From Priapulus caudatus (taxonomy: Eukaryota; Priapulida; Priapulimorpha; Priapulimorphida; Priapulidae), in NCBI RefSeq assembly GCF_000485595.1, contig NW_014577316.1, positions 47,844-79,116 of the forward strand: DNA of 31,273 nucleotides. Direction: 5' to 3'. Shown here piece by piece: positions 17,191 to 27,292 of the stretch (positions within the stretch are counted from its first letter, which is position 1; each line of letters begins with the position of its first letter). The notes below the pieces were generated by a model. The model had not been told where the DNA came from and did not search any database. It worked only from the letters and a program-made list of their open reading frames with translations. A program made the translations under genes and the position numbers.

Positions 17191-18229
17191 AATATGCACT
17201 GGTAGTGGGCGCAGCGAACTTGATCCTTCAAGCAGTGGGCCACACACGCGGCTTTCGGCCACCGGGCGTGGTGGCGTCGATTTTGCCGGCTAGAGCTACT
17301 TATTATATGCGGAAAGCCATCAAGGTATGGTTTATATGTTATAATTAAGAACTTATCAAGTAGCGGTTAAAGTAGTTCAACATAGATACAATTACTGCAA
17401 AAAACCATAAACTCCTCATTCAATGGACTACTATTCATTACTTACAGTCGCACCCCGTTAGTACGACAACTGACGCGCGCCAAGAACAAATAATCGTATT
17501 AGCCGGGTTACCGTATATTATCATTAGCCTTAATATTGAAAAGACAAAGTGCCGCAGAGCGACAGCGTCTCATCTAACGTCTACTGCGGTGACTCTCGTG
17601 GTGCGAGTGGGGCGGATTCTAGTAAACCTTGTTAGTCCCAAATGTGCTTCACAATACACGCCGCGAAACAGTGGAATGCCACAGGGGAGGTATAAGGAAC
17701 CTTCTCAAAGACATGCTTCGTTGGCGATCGTTATGAAAGTTGCCACGAGATGGCGCGTACGTTTTAAGTGTCTTCAGATAAAGCCATGGAAGCTCCCATC
17801 ATTACGTAGGTTAGCAACAACTATCTTGCAAGACAGAATGAGGTAAGCACTCATCCATTTACCTACGCAAGCCTACAGGCCCTGCGTCAATAGAGAGCAT
17901 GCCACTGTAACAATTAAGGCAAAAACTCCACAGTCCCACCAAACCATGCTACTTGGCAGTAGCCACTGGCCAGTGGCCCATACGCTTACATATAACATAC
18001 GGACAGTACAGAGGCCTAATAAATTATACGATTTAGCGAGCAATAAACCTTCTTTAACCAAATTGAAGCCTTTTGAAATTTTCACGTCGACATTCTGTTA
18101 GCCTCATACATCCAGGCATGCTATAGATTTCTTTTTTTTTATTACTAGCCAAACCCGCCAGTCAAATTCTTTCTAACCAGTACAGGTCACAAATCCATGT
18201 TTAACCCTCTCTGAGGCTCAAAAGGGTTA
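17191..18229. other. Unassigned spacer with a possible Tigger-like terminus
   Basis: No gene is recognised. At 17447 the sequence TA/cagtcgcaccccgttagtac, followed about 50 bases later by tattagccgggttaccgta, resembles the ends of pogo/Tigger-type mariner elements, which insert at TA. No second end or transposase was found. Confidence 0.35.
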
Positions 18230-18379
18230 TCTGACACGTACTCTTCGCATGTCAGCCAGAAAGTCAGATTTCATGGTTCCTTTCACATAATGCCATTAAA
18301 AATGCTAGGTTCACGCCCTGAAACAAACAAAGTTTCTCAATCGCCTTCCGTCAGGACCATGCTCCTCAGAAAATGTCTA

Positions 18380-18800
18380 AATCTGCCCCTATGCCCATTG
18401 ACCTTTGACCTGTGACCTCCAAATTTCGCCACAGCTGATGGCGTTTTCCTACCATCGAGTGCCTATACACCGACTATCACGAGCCTAGGCTCGCAGCCGT
18501 TTAATTTGTGCCGCAATTCTGCATTCCTCCCTAGTACCTTTAGGTTAAGGAGGACATGTTCCCCCTCTTCTTGTACACCTCTTTGACCTTTGACCTTTGA
18601 CCTCCAGACTTCGACAGCCAACTCGCTTTGACGATTCCCCCCCAACGACCGAATATCGTGACCGTTACCGTCGAGCGGTTTTAGCATTTCGTGCCCAACT
18701 TTGTTGCACGGACGACCGGACGACGGACGGACGTCACGGACGGAACGCACGGACATCAAGCGATTCTACAAGCTGCAATCTGACTATGTCAGATGAGCTA
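18380..18800 (+). repeat. Interspersed repeat with tgacctttgacct clusters
   Basis: Clusters of tgacctttgacct (18398-18417, 18581-18603) and a (cggacgga)-type stretch (18711-18752), followed by caatctgactatgtcagatg. This combination is a pattern I recognise from interspersed repeats in invertebrate genomes. The tgacctttgacct motif also matches nuclear-receptor half-site arrays, but here it is probably part of the repeat. Confidence 0.55.
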
Positions 18801-18847
18801 AAAAACAATGCGATTTAGAAGCGTGCTGCTACAAAGTGTTTTAATCG

Positions 18848-19378
18848 GGCTATCGGTTTCCGTCACCGCTTGGAGCGCTGATAATTGATGTCACATGCTC
18901 AAATTTGGTACTCTTACTACACCATATAGTAACTGAGCTGCGTTGTAAAGACTTAATTTAGAAAACATTGCCGGCTCCATCATGACGGGCATTAGCCGCG
19001 CTAGGAAAGATAATGGGAGATAAGGGCATAGGCGATGCCCCCGAAAGTCACCTATGATAACGCCGTTCATTCATAAAGTTATCGCGGAAAAACCGAACTT
19101 TCACGAAGCAATGATTAGGGGCGTTGAGGTTGCTGAATAACCGGGATGCGAGGCGGCGTGAGGCATGTGAGAGGGAAGGTTTAGGAGCCAATATCTCAGC
19201 CTAGGAGTATCGTATTGACAAGCGGTTGGTCTTGGTTTAGAGATCAAAGAATTCTGCTTAATGCAATACCATACAATTATTCTAGACTCGCAGGCAAAGT
19301 AGAATAATGTTGTCGTGAAATAGCACTATTTTCCCGTTTTTCCGTTGTACACTCTAGGTATTATCAGCTCTTGATCAT
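18848..19378 (+). mobile_element. Long-TIR element family, 5'-truncated copy
   Basis: 18848-19117 corresponds to the loop and 19118-19378 to the right terminal repeat of the complete element at 21600-22404. It is inverted relative to the left half of that element and roughly mirror-placed about position 20490. Confidence 0.75.
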
Positions 19379-19687
19379 ATTTCTCTTCCGCTCTCTAACT
19401 CAGCCCCTAATTGACCTAGCGCGACCAAACTTGGTATGCACCACTGCCCTTGACCTTAGTTTGACCTTCACCGTCGACTTACATTTCTTCTTCGGCCTCC
19501 TAGGGTAACCAGATTCCATATACTTGCACATCTGAGGCACACCAGTTGTCTAACAAACATTTGTCTTTGTGACTTATTTAACTTTACCTGCCTTCTACGT
19601 CCTTACAGAGATATTCCATTCAAACTAGATCACGGGGAATACATGTAGTTGGCGACAACTGCTCGTTTCTAGTTTTCTATCCTGCCC

Positions 19688-20718
19688 TCGGCAAGATAGT
19701 TCTATAATTACGTCAGTTAGTTCTATTATAATTAAGGTTCGTTCTATAATTACGGTCATCCTATCTATCAAGCTTAGGAAGCTATGACACTAATATAGCA
19801 ACGAGCAATACGAACCCCAAGGACACAACCATGCGCAAGTCCGGACTTGTTTAAATAACGTTCTTTGGAATCTGTTATTGCTCTGCAAGTTTTGCGACAC
19901 GTTTGTGCAATTCTGTCCTGTTACATTTCATATTGTTACAATGTATCTACATAGGCTATGCTTATTATTCCCGCGCTCACGCCCAATTACTATAAATTTG
20001 TTGTATGTCTTCTAAAATGTCATTCTAATGTATTTTCACATGAATATATTCCTACGTTTATTTCATATATCATCCTAATTGAACTGGTATGTGTTAATTA
20101 TTTATCTAAATTGTAGCAATTAAAAGTCAATCCTAATTGTACTACCAATATCCCCGCATGTTTTCTGGATTATTTCATCATTTAATACACCCAGTTGCAA
20201 TCATGGTATTAGTACCAAATGTTTATCCTAACTGTAATAGAATTTTATGCTAATTATTTCGGTCTCTTACTATTATTTTTATTCGACCAGAAGCTTGTGA
20301 AACATTATTTTCCGATTTATCTTCTCTTCATTCTATTTTGTACCAGCATCTAAATCCCATTTTTCGGAGAGTGTTTTGTTAATTAATGAATCGGTATCGT
20401 GTTACATTACTCTAGGGTGACGTAGTCACAATTTCCACAAGATAATCTAACAATTTTCAGGTTTATATCCCCTACATTTTTACAATTGCACATGACATTC
20501 TACTGGCTAAAAGACGCGTACAATCGCGTGACCTATTACACAAATGGAGTTGACAGTAAAATCGATCTTAATTGTATCCGCACCAACTCCCGCGCGACCA
20601 AATAATCCATTCTGTTTTTTTCGCATGGTTTGGTTCTTCGCCTCCCTCTAGTAGGGTTTTGCTGCGATGTTTCGCGACGTGTCATCAGTAACGTAGTCAA
20701 CGGGTAATCGCGTGGTTG

Positions 20719-20722
<4 letters not shown>
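19688..20722 (+). repeat. Segment D, direct duplicate of 28168-29722
   Basis: The same order of landmarks occurs in both copies: gataattctctatctgcc-like start, agctatgacac, aattgaactggtatg, ttattcg, gtatccgcaccaactcccg, ccattctgttttttt, and a final run into GT repeats. The copies differ by many small indels and one 440-bp insertion in the right copy. I recognise no gene in it. Confidence 0.85.
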
Positions 20723-20762
<40 letters not shown>

Positions 20763-20835
20763 TTTGTTTGTGTGTGTGTGTGTGTGTGCGTGCGTGCGTT
20801 TGTTTGTGTGTGTGTGTGCGTGTGTGTTTGTGGGG

Positions 20836-20868
<33 letters not shown>

Positions 20869-21055
20869 GTGCGTGCGTGCGTGCGTGTGGGTGTGGGTGT
20901 GGTGCGTGCGTGCGTGCGTGCGTGCGTGTGTGGTGTGTGTTGGTGTGTATGTGTGTTGGTGTGTGTGTGTGTGTGCGTGTGTGTGTGTGCGTGCGCGCGC
21001 GCCGTGTGCGTGTGTGTGCGCGTGTATGGGAATGTGTGCGTGCGCATGCGTCGCG
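20715..21055. repeat. Long alternating purine-pyrimidine (GT/CG) microsatellite
   Basis: About 340 bases of (GT)n, (CGTG)n and short GC runs. Alternating GT/CG of this length is prone to Z-DNA. The long Thr-His and Cys-Val open frames across it, up to 261 codons, are composition artefacts. Confidence 0.95.
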
Positions 21056-21060
21056 TGCAT

Positions 21061-21264
21061 CAGGGGCGTGTACAGGGGGGGGTTGTCCAGGGGGTCCGGA
21101 CCACCGCCCTGCTCTCGCAGAAAAACCCATCTAAGGGGGTCTAATTTCAAAATTTTCTGGTGGGTGCCCCGCGAGACCCGCCGACCGCCCCTTCCGCGTT
21201 CGCGTGCTCGCAAGTTCGGGTTACGGTTAGACACCCCCTGGTACAAATCCTGTACACGCCCCTG
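21061..21264. mobile_element. MITE R, copy A (204 bp, 5-bp target duplication)
   Basis: Terminal inverted repeats caggggcgtgtacagg and complement, flanked by tgcat on both sides (21056-21060, 21265-21269). The interior matches copy B at 22842-23012 in the opposite orientation. Non-coding. The 5-bp duplication and CAGGG end suggest a hAT5-like parent (inference). Confidence 0.88.
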
Positions 21265-21599
21265 TGCATACGTGCGTGTGCGTGTGTGCGTGCGTACAGG
21301 CGGGCGTCCGTGCGTGCACACGCGTGTGTTGTGTAATGTGGTTTCGGTACGAACACCTTATAAATAACCAGAAGCCGTAAAACACCCAAGGGATTTAATT
21401 TCACGTTTACAACCTTTCATTTCCCGCCTACAGTCCATACTTTTGTGTTCACCAATAATGCGAGGGTGGGCCGGTGGCACAGCGACTGCATCGGGCTACA
21501 CGGGCAACAAATACACCTATATCTGCAATATATATCATACAACATGTATATGATTATATATATGACGTTATATGTGTCTTATAACGTGTTATATGATAT

Positions 21600-22404
21600 C
21601 TATGATATATAAGCTATAATACCTAGAGTGTACAACGGAAAAACGGGAAAATAGTGCGTGCTATTTCACGACATGATTATTCTACTCTTTGCCTGCGAGT
21701 CTAGAATAATTTTTATGGTACTGCATTAAGGCAGAATTCTTTGGCTCTCTAAAACAAGACCACCGCTTGTCAATACAATACTCCAGGCTGAGATATTGGC
21801 TCCTAAACCTCCCTTCCCACAGGCATCACAGCGCCTCGAATCCACATCAGTCAGCAACCTACACGCCTCTAAGGTTGCTTCGTGAAAGTTCGGTTTTTCC
21901 CGCATAACTTTATGAATGAACGGCATTTCTTTTATCATAGGTGATTTCGGGGGCATTGCCTATGCCCTTATCTCCCATTATCTTCCTAGCACGGCTAATG
22001 CCGGTCATGATGGAGCCGGCAATGTTTTCTTAATTAAGTTTTACAAACGCAGCTCAGTTACTATATGGTGTAGTAGGAGTACCAAATTTGGGCATGTGAC
22101 ATCAATTACAGCGCTCCAAGCGTGACGAAACCGAAGCCGAATGCTTAGAGGCGTGTAGGTTGCTGACAGAAGGGATTCGAGGCGGCGTTTGGCATGTGGA
22201 GGGGAGGTTTAGAGCCGATATCTCCGCCTAGAGTATCGTATTGACAAGCGTTGTCTTGTTTTAGAGAGCAAAGAATTCTGCTTAATGCAATACCATGAAA
22301 TTATTCTAGACTCGCAGGCAAAGTAGAATAATCATGTCGTGAAATAGCACTATTTTCCCGTTTTTCCGTTGTACACTCTAGGTATTATTAGCTCTTGATA
22401 TATA
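21600..22404. mobile_element. Complete long-terminal-inverted-repeat element (about 805 bp)
   Basis: Left arm 21600-21872 and right arm 22144-22404 are inverted repeats of about 260-270 bases, ending outward in the complement pair of ctaggtattattagctctt. The loop (21873-22143) has no coding capacity. Partial relatives are at 12209-12472 and 18848-19378. The superfamily is unknown. Confidence 0.8.
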
Positions 22405-22429
22405 TGTAGGTATAGGGGCCTACATTAAT

Positions 22430-22747
22430 CAGGGCTGCCAACATTGGGTGATAGATGAGAGTGAGATGCGAGGGAGCGAAGCGACCGAGCAGGGGGTTGG
22501 TGTTTCCCTCCTTCCGCGGTAGGGAGCTTTTGCATTTTATAACTTCAATTTGTGCAATTTGGTGCATACTAAAGTGACTGTTTTCAGATATTGTAAGATT
22601 TTTTTTGCTGTGCGTGAGATATTTCAGCGTTTTATTCATGAAGAGATATTCATGCGTGAGATATCTCAGCATTTTTTTTGCTGTGCGTGAGATATTGGGT
22701 AAAAATGCGTGAGTCTCACGGTCAATGCGTGAGAGTTGGCAGCCCTG
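22430..22747. mobile_element. MITE S (318 bp, 7-bp target duplication)
   Basis: Ends cagggctgccaac and complement; cattaat flanks both sides (22423-22429, 22748-22754). The interior repeats gtgagatat several times. Non-coding. Confidence 0.88.
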
Positions 22748-22781
22748 CATTAATTTATATCTAGTTTTTCGTCAATTGCAG

Positions 22782-23085
22782 GCCCGTAGCCAGCTTTATA
22801 TTGGGGGGGGGTTCGTTTTTCAATGTTGGCAATTTGCTCGGCAGGGGCGTGTACAGGATTTGTACAGGGGTCTAACGCGTAACCCAAAGTTGCGAGCACC
22901 GCGAAGGGGGGTCTGGGGGATTTTTAAAATTACACCCCTCAGATGCGTTTTTCTGCGCGAGCAAGGGGGTTCCGTACTCCCTGGACCCCCCCCCCCCCTG
23001 TACACGCCCCTGCTCGGCGCGAAGCGACCAGGCGAGGAGCCAAGAGACCGAGCGGGGGGAGGGTGTGGAAGGGGGTGTTCACTGN
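22782..23085 (+). mobile_element. hAT-like repeat split by MITE R
   Basis: Begins ggcccgtagccagc plus a G run, a diverged form of the terminus at 2876, and resumes after MITE R with ctcggcgcgaagcgacc. An N base at 23085 marks uncertainty. Confidence 0.5.
22842..23012. mobile_element. MITE R, copy B (171 bp, 5-bp target duplication)
   Basis: Same termini as copy A, flanked by ctcgg on both sides (22837-22841, 23013-23017). It carries a run of about 15 C at 22986-22998. Confidence 0.88.
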
Positions 23086-23099
23086 TCTTATATGGCATG

Positions 23100-23720
23100 A
23101 ATTAGAGTAGATTTATTACCTCACGTCAGCTCTTACTACAATAAATTAGAGGACGCAGATATGTCAAACTCAACCGCTGCCTTTATTCCTAGAACCCGGA
23201 AAGTCCTACTTTCCCGCCAAACCGATACATCAACAATAGAACATTACATCTCTTCTTTTCTTTAAAGGAACAGCAATAACCTGGACAATAAACCCTTGCA
23301 TATAAACATTACAATGTCCAAACTAAATTCAAACTTAACTTCCTGTAACACAAACTGTGGAACGAACTAATCTCAAGACATTGTATCGCCACCAACAGAA
23401 ACGAAATTCCTAACTCCATTACATAGTCAAGAGTGGCCTTAGGGGCAGTACTCCTTTTGCCTGTGAGATCTAGGCGATACTGGGTTGTCAAAAGAAATTG
23501 TGGCATCTGAGACGTATCTCAGCATGAAGCCTGAACACTGGATCTATAATTAGTTGTGACACATCAGTGACATCACTGGTCTGGAACTTCCCACTAGATT
23601 GGCTCAGTTTCAATCATTGGTAAAGCATGGGCTGACGCGGTAACCTTCTACCCCTATCGTCCTGTATGGGAGTACTAGCATTCGAACACGTATTTCGCTA
23701 ACATGTGTAGTCATCCTAGA
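23100..23720 (-). mobile_element. Possible LTR or 3' flank of the gypsy element
   Basis: On the minus strand this lies directly downstream of the gypsy pol remnant and contains AATAAA (complement at 23182-23187) followed by a short T/G-rich segment, as in an LTR R-U5 region. There is no second LTR to compare with, so this is only suggested by position. Confidence 0.3.
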
Positions 23721-23739
23721 GTATTGAGCACTCAATTTC

Positions 23740-25690
23740 GAAAGCCTGCCACTACAAGACTATGCCAAATTTGCTTACCGGACAGTGTGGGGACCGGATC
23801 GAATGTTGTTGAAAAATTATTGGTTTTCTCCTTATCCTGACCAGAATTTATCAACCAACATCAACGGCCGCAGAAGTATTGCGGCGTTGGCGACGTTCGT
23901 CAAGCAGTAGATTTCGCATTATCCTTTATGTTCAGCAATCACGATAGCGTACGCTCCATATCACTTCGACTGTCTGCCTGGAAATCTGGTAATTCCCTCT
24001 CACTTTAGCGATTAAACAAGAGTTCAGCTGGACTTCTCCCTGTAGTATGATGGTCAATGCCACGGTATTTGGTCACACGCGTGTACTTCCTGAGTTCTCT
24101 TTCCAAGTCATAACCCTTTCTCCTGAAGCGATACGAATGCCTCTCATCAGCGACTTATTCTGGCGTTGCTACCTCGCCATTTGCTTGCGGCCCATTTTGC
24201 AGTAACGCTTGAGGGCCGTGACGCCGCATTTTGATCACAAATACTGCCCTGGAACTCTTCAGAACGAAACTGTGGGTCCGTTATCCGACTTTGATAGTGA
24301 TAGGAGTTCCATAGACGACTGAATATCTCCTCCAAACTTCGATTATCTTTACAGGCAGGGTAGAGTTTTGGAGATATCGTATTCAATAGAACGCTGAGCT
24401 ATCGTAGCAACTACGACAAGTATCGAGATGTCCCAGATGGAAATGGTCCGCAGCAAGTGCGATAAGCGACATCTCTGGCCCAGGGTCCATCCGGGATAGG
24501 TTGTTGGTCTCAGCGGTTCGGGTGGATCTGGATGCGCGACTAACATGACAAACCATGAGACAGATCAACAATACTCTCGGCAGCTCTAGTCCATTGGCCT
24601 GGCCACCACACTTTGGCTTCTTAGATTCTGTTTCGTCCCGCCACACCTAAATGCCCTTCGTGTGCCAAATGCTAGCGCCTTGTGTCGTAACTTACTTGGT
24701 AAATACAATACTGAGTACCTCGTAGGCACCAAACTGTCGCAATCAACGCATAATTGCTGCCAGCTATTGTGCAACGCTTTGGCATTTCTCGAAATCGACC
24801 CGTCTTTATTGCTTCTCCGTAATACGATAGTTCGTGCCGTCAGCTGCGGACATTTGTGTCTACCTCAACGTAGTAGTTAAACCGCTCTTGGTGTCGGCAT
24901 TGCTGGCAACAAAACCGCACATATTCCTCTGCACTCATGTACATGCCCTGGTGCCAACTGGCCTTACCAAGCTTAGAAGGCGTGACAATGAATGATGCTA
25001 TATTCTTTGGTCCTGGTACATACATACTTTGAACGTATACGGTTGGAGACCGTAGCAACCATCTTCAATTCGCGGCACGACGGCTGGGAACGCGGCTGTA
25101 GATAGCCTGCTAATGGTTTATGATTCGTCACTGAAATCAAATTCCATACCATATATGTATGCTGAAATTCTCGGGCACGGCCCCACTAGACCCCGACCGC
25201 TGTCAGCGCTCTGTCTAGTGAATATCTACGTTCACCAGTCGGGCTCAAAACTACGACTCGCATAACACTACTGGTACGAACTTACGCCATTTCTGTTCCT
25301 GTACTAGCACAGCACCTAGACCAACTGGACTAGCATCAGCTATCACCTTAGTGGGGGCAATCTTTTATCAAAAGTAAGGCCAAAACGTTATTGCTTTTAG
25401 CGAGAATGTCCTTCAAAGCCTGGAATGATGCTTCTCTCGGGACTCAAAGTTGACATGGTAACATGATTACGAGTCAGTTTTTGCGTCAAGTGGCTTCAGA
25501 ATGGTCGCGAACTGGCGGTAAATAAACTTGCCACTATACACACACTAGAGACCTAAAAAGCTTCGCACCTCTGATGCACGATCGCTGGTTCTCGCTGCTT
25601 CCCAATCACAGGCTTTTACCCTGTCCTCAGTAGCCCGTATACCCTTCTCGGATAGAGTATCCCATGAATACAAGCCTGATGGATACGACA
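23740..25690 (-). mobile_element. Degenerate Ty3/gypsy retrotransposon pol remnant
   Basis: In order on the minus strand: end of the reverse transcriptase/connection region with LSEKGIR and SEVRSFLGL (25655-25548); RNase H with ADASPVGLGAVLVQEQ (about 25350-25292) and NHKPL (about 25108-25125); YVPGPKNIAS (about 25025); integrase zinc-domain traces (24720-24540); integrase core with TDPQFRSEEFQ (about 24280-24247); IDHHTTGRSPAEL (24061-24020); and a C-terminal FDPVPHTV (about 23805-23779). Frames change many times and stops interrupt each domain, so it cannot be functional. The gag, protease and reverse transcriptase catalytic parts are missing because homology stops where the inverted arm begins (25695). 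Confidence 0.88.
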
Positions 25691-25980
25691 CGACCTTATA
25701 GTTATATGATATAACATTTGAAATCCTAATAATCATATGTTTGTGCAAGCTCTGTTTATAGTTTGGCCTTGGGTATAGGAAATACAGCCATCTGGGAAAA
25801 ATCTCCCAAAAGTCTCAAATTATATATACATATCAGACCTGCAATCGTAGCAATGGGCGTACGCACGCTATAAGTCTACCGAATTCCATTCTGTGGTAAA
25901 TACATGATGCACATAACACACACGGGACTGTTGTCAAATGATCGTGGGCAAATTAAGTCACGCGCGTCTGCCCCTAGCTG

Positions 25981-27099
25981 TCACACCAATGACAGTCCTG
26001 ATTCTGTGCGTTGCTGTCGGTTGACATGTTTACGCTGCTTCCGGCAACAACTGTTACAGCAGCAGCAGATCTGGTGAAGGGCACGCCTGAGCTGCGGCAG
26101 CGACCAGGCGTACAGAAGAGCGTTGAACACGGCGGTGCTGCGGCCCACCAGCATCAGGTAGACCTCGGTAAGGCCCACGCTAGACGTCCACACGGCGTCC
26201 TCTACGTAGAAGTAGCTGTCGCTGCCGTAGCGCCACTGACAGAACGATATCAGATGCATGCAGAGAAACGGCGCGAAGCACGCAGCGTAGACAACAGCGC
26301 ACATGAGGAGGCCCCACGCTAGCCGTGCCTCGTTCTGGCGGCGGCTGCGCTGCGCCAGCATCGCCAAGTTGCGTCGGTGCGCGCGGTAGCAGCAGTAGAG
26401 CTTAGCGTAGATGGCGCACGTCGCTGCGACCACCGACACACAAGCGAGATCGGTGAACATCCAGCAGTAGACGACAACGTTGTAGCGAGGCGGCCGCGCA
26501 AAGCACAGCAGGAGGAACACGCCGCTGACGCACAGACTCATTGTCCACTGCGTGGCGACGATGCCCCGCATTTTGGTCGGCGTCATGTACCGCCGGTGTC
26601 GGATCGGCTTCAGCACGGCCATGTAGCGGTCGATAGCTATCACAAACAGACTCGTAGCGGATACGGACAACAGCCAGAAGCTTGTCACCTTCGACAGATG
26701 CATCAAGACAATGTTGGCGTCGTCAAGGACGCCCAAGCTTCTTCTCACCTGCACAAAGCAGACGGTTATCAGCCAGAGGGAGCTGGCGAGCAGGTCTGCC
26801 GTCGCCAGGCTGCCGACAAGCACGAGGATGGAGGTGCTGCGACGGATGCTGCAGATGGCGAGGACGACGGGCAGGTTGAAGGCGATGGCGACCGTCGATA
26901 TCGAGATGGATAGAACGGGCACCGCGATGGACGCGTGTTCGAAGCGGTCCCAGAATGTGACAAACTGAGGTGACAGTTGTCGCCACGCCGTCACATTGTC
27001 ACCAAACTCCGGCATCTTGTGTGGGCTCGTGCCGTTCAGCGACAGCACGTCGGGATTGGCCGCGGAAGTGACAACGTTAGCGATGTCTGACTTGAACAT
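25981..27099 (-). CDS. Rhodopsin-class (class A) G-protein-coupled receptor, intronless
   Basis: One open frame of 372 codons. The ATG at 27099 has A at -3; the frame is open further to a GTG at 27126 and then meets a stop. The protein has two N-glycosylation sites in the N-terminus (NGTS 22, NVT 35) and seven hydrophobic segments (about 57-83, 90-116, 130-156, 177-201, 211-237, 258-286, 308-331). Class A anchors present: N75 (1.50), D102 (2.50), DRY 157-159, W185 (4.50), E257 (6.30), P277 (6.50) and NALLY 326-330 in place of NPxxY. The TM6 CWxP is CFAP. The TM3 cysteine (3.25) and TM5 proline (5.50) are absent, as in melanocortin/S1P/cannabinoid-type receptors. A cysteine cluster (345-352) after helix 8 could be palmitoylated, and the C-terminal SLV fits a class I PDZ ligand. 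Ligand unknown. Confidence 0.9.
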   Translation of the reverse strand: MFKSDIANVVTSAANPDVLSLNGTSPHKMPEFGDNVTAWRQLSPQFVTFWDRFEHASIAVPVLSISISTVAIAFNLPVVLAICSIRRSTSILVLVGSLATADLLASSLWLITVCFVQVRRSLGVLDDANIVLMHLSKVTSFWLLSVSATSLFVIAIDRYMAVLKPIRHRRYMTPTKMRGIVATQWTMSLCVSGVFLLLCFARPPRYNVVVYCWMFTDLACVSVVAATCAIYAKLYCCYRAHRRNLAMLAQRSRRQNEARLAWGLLMCAVVYAACFAPFLCMHLISFCQWRYGSDSYFYVEDAVWTSSVGLTEVYLMLVGRSTAVFNALLYAWSLPQLRRALHQICCCCNSCCRKQRKHVNRQQRTESGLSLV

Positions 27100-27149
27100 T
27101 ATATCTGGGTTTAAACACAGAATCACTGAATCCGGGACTCAACACTTCA

Positions 27150-27292
27150 CCAGTGAGCCTGACTTCATAAATAAGCAGGACTTTAAACAGTGAGCCTGAC
27201 TTCATAAATAAGCAGGATTTAAACAGTGAGCCTGACTTCATAAATAAGCAAGACTTTAAACAGTGAGCCTGACTTCACTACTGATCAGGACT
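27150..27292 (-). repeat. 37-bp minisatellite upstream of intact GPCR
   Basis: Nearly four clean copies of a unit containing gcctgacttcataaataagc and ttaaacagtga, starting about 50 bases upstream of the GPCR start codon, that is in its promoter or 5' leader. The left-arm version has about 15 copies. Confidence 0.92.

Noticed and set aside
18398-18603. Nuclear-receptor response elements (tgacctttgacct direct repeats)
   Set aside because: The motif clusters occur within a recognisable interspersed repeat pattern and no target gene is nearby, so regulation is not supported.
20536-21367. Long overlapping open frames on both strands (up to 261 codons) of Thr-His or Cys-Val repeats
   Set aside because: They are translations of the GT/CG microsatellite and are open in every frame for compositional reasons; there is no domain or codon pattern.
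26377-26913. A 178-codon plus-strand frame
   Set aside because: Antisense shadow of the intact GPCR coding sequence.
27100-27126. Upstream start for the GPCR at 27126 (381 residues)
   Set aside because: The codon there is GTG; the first ATG in frame is at 27099 and a stop lies shortly upstream.
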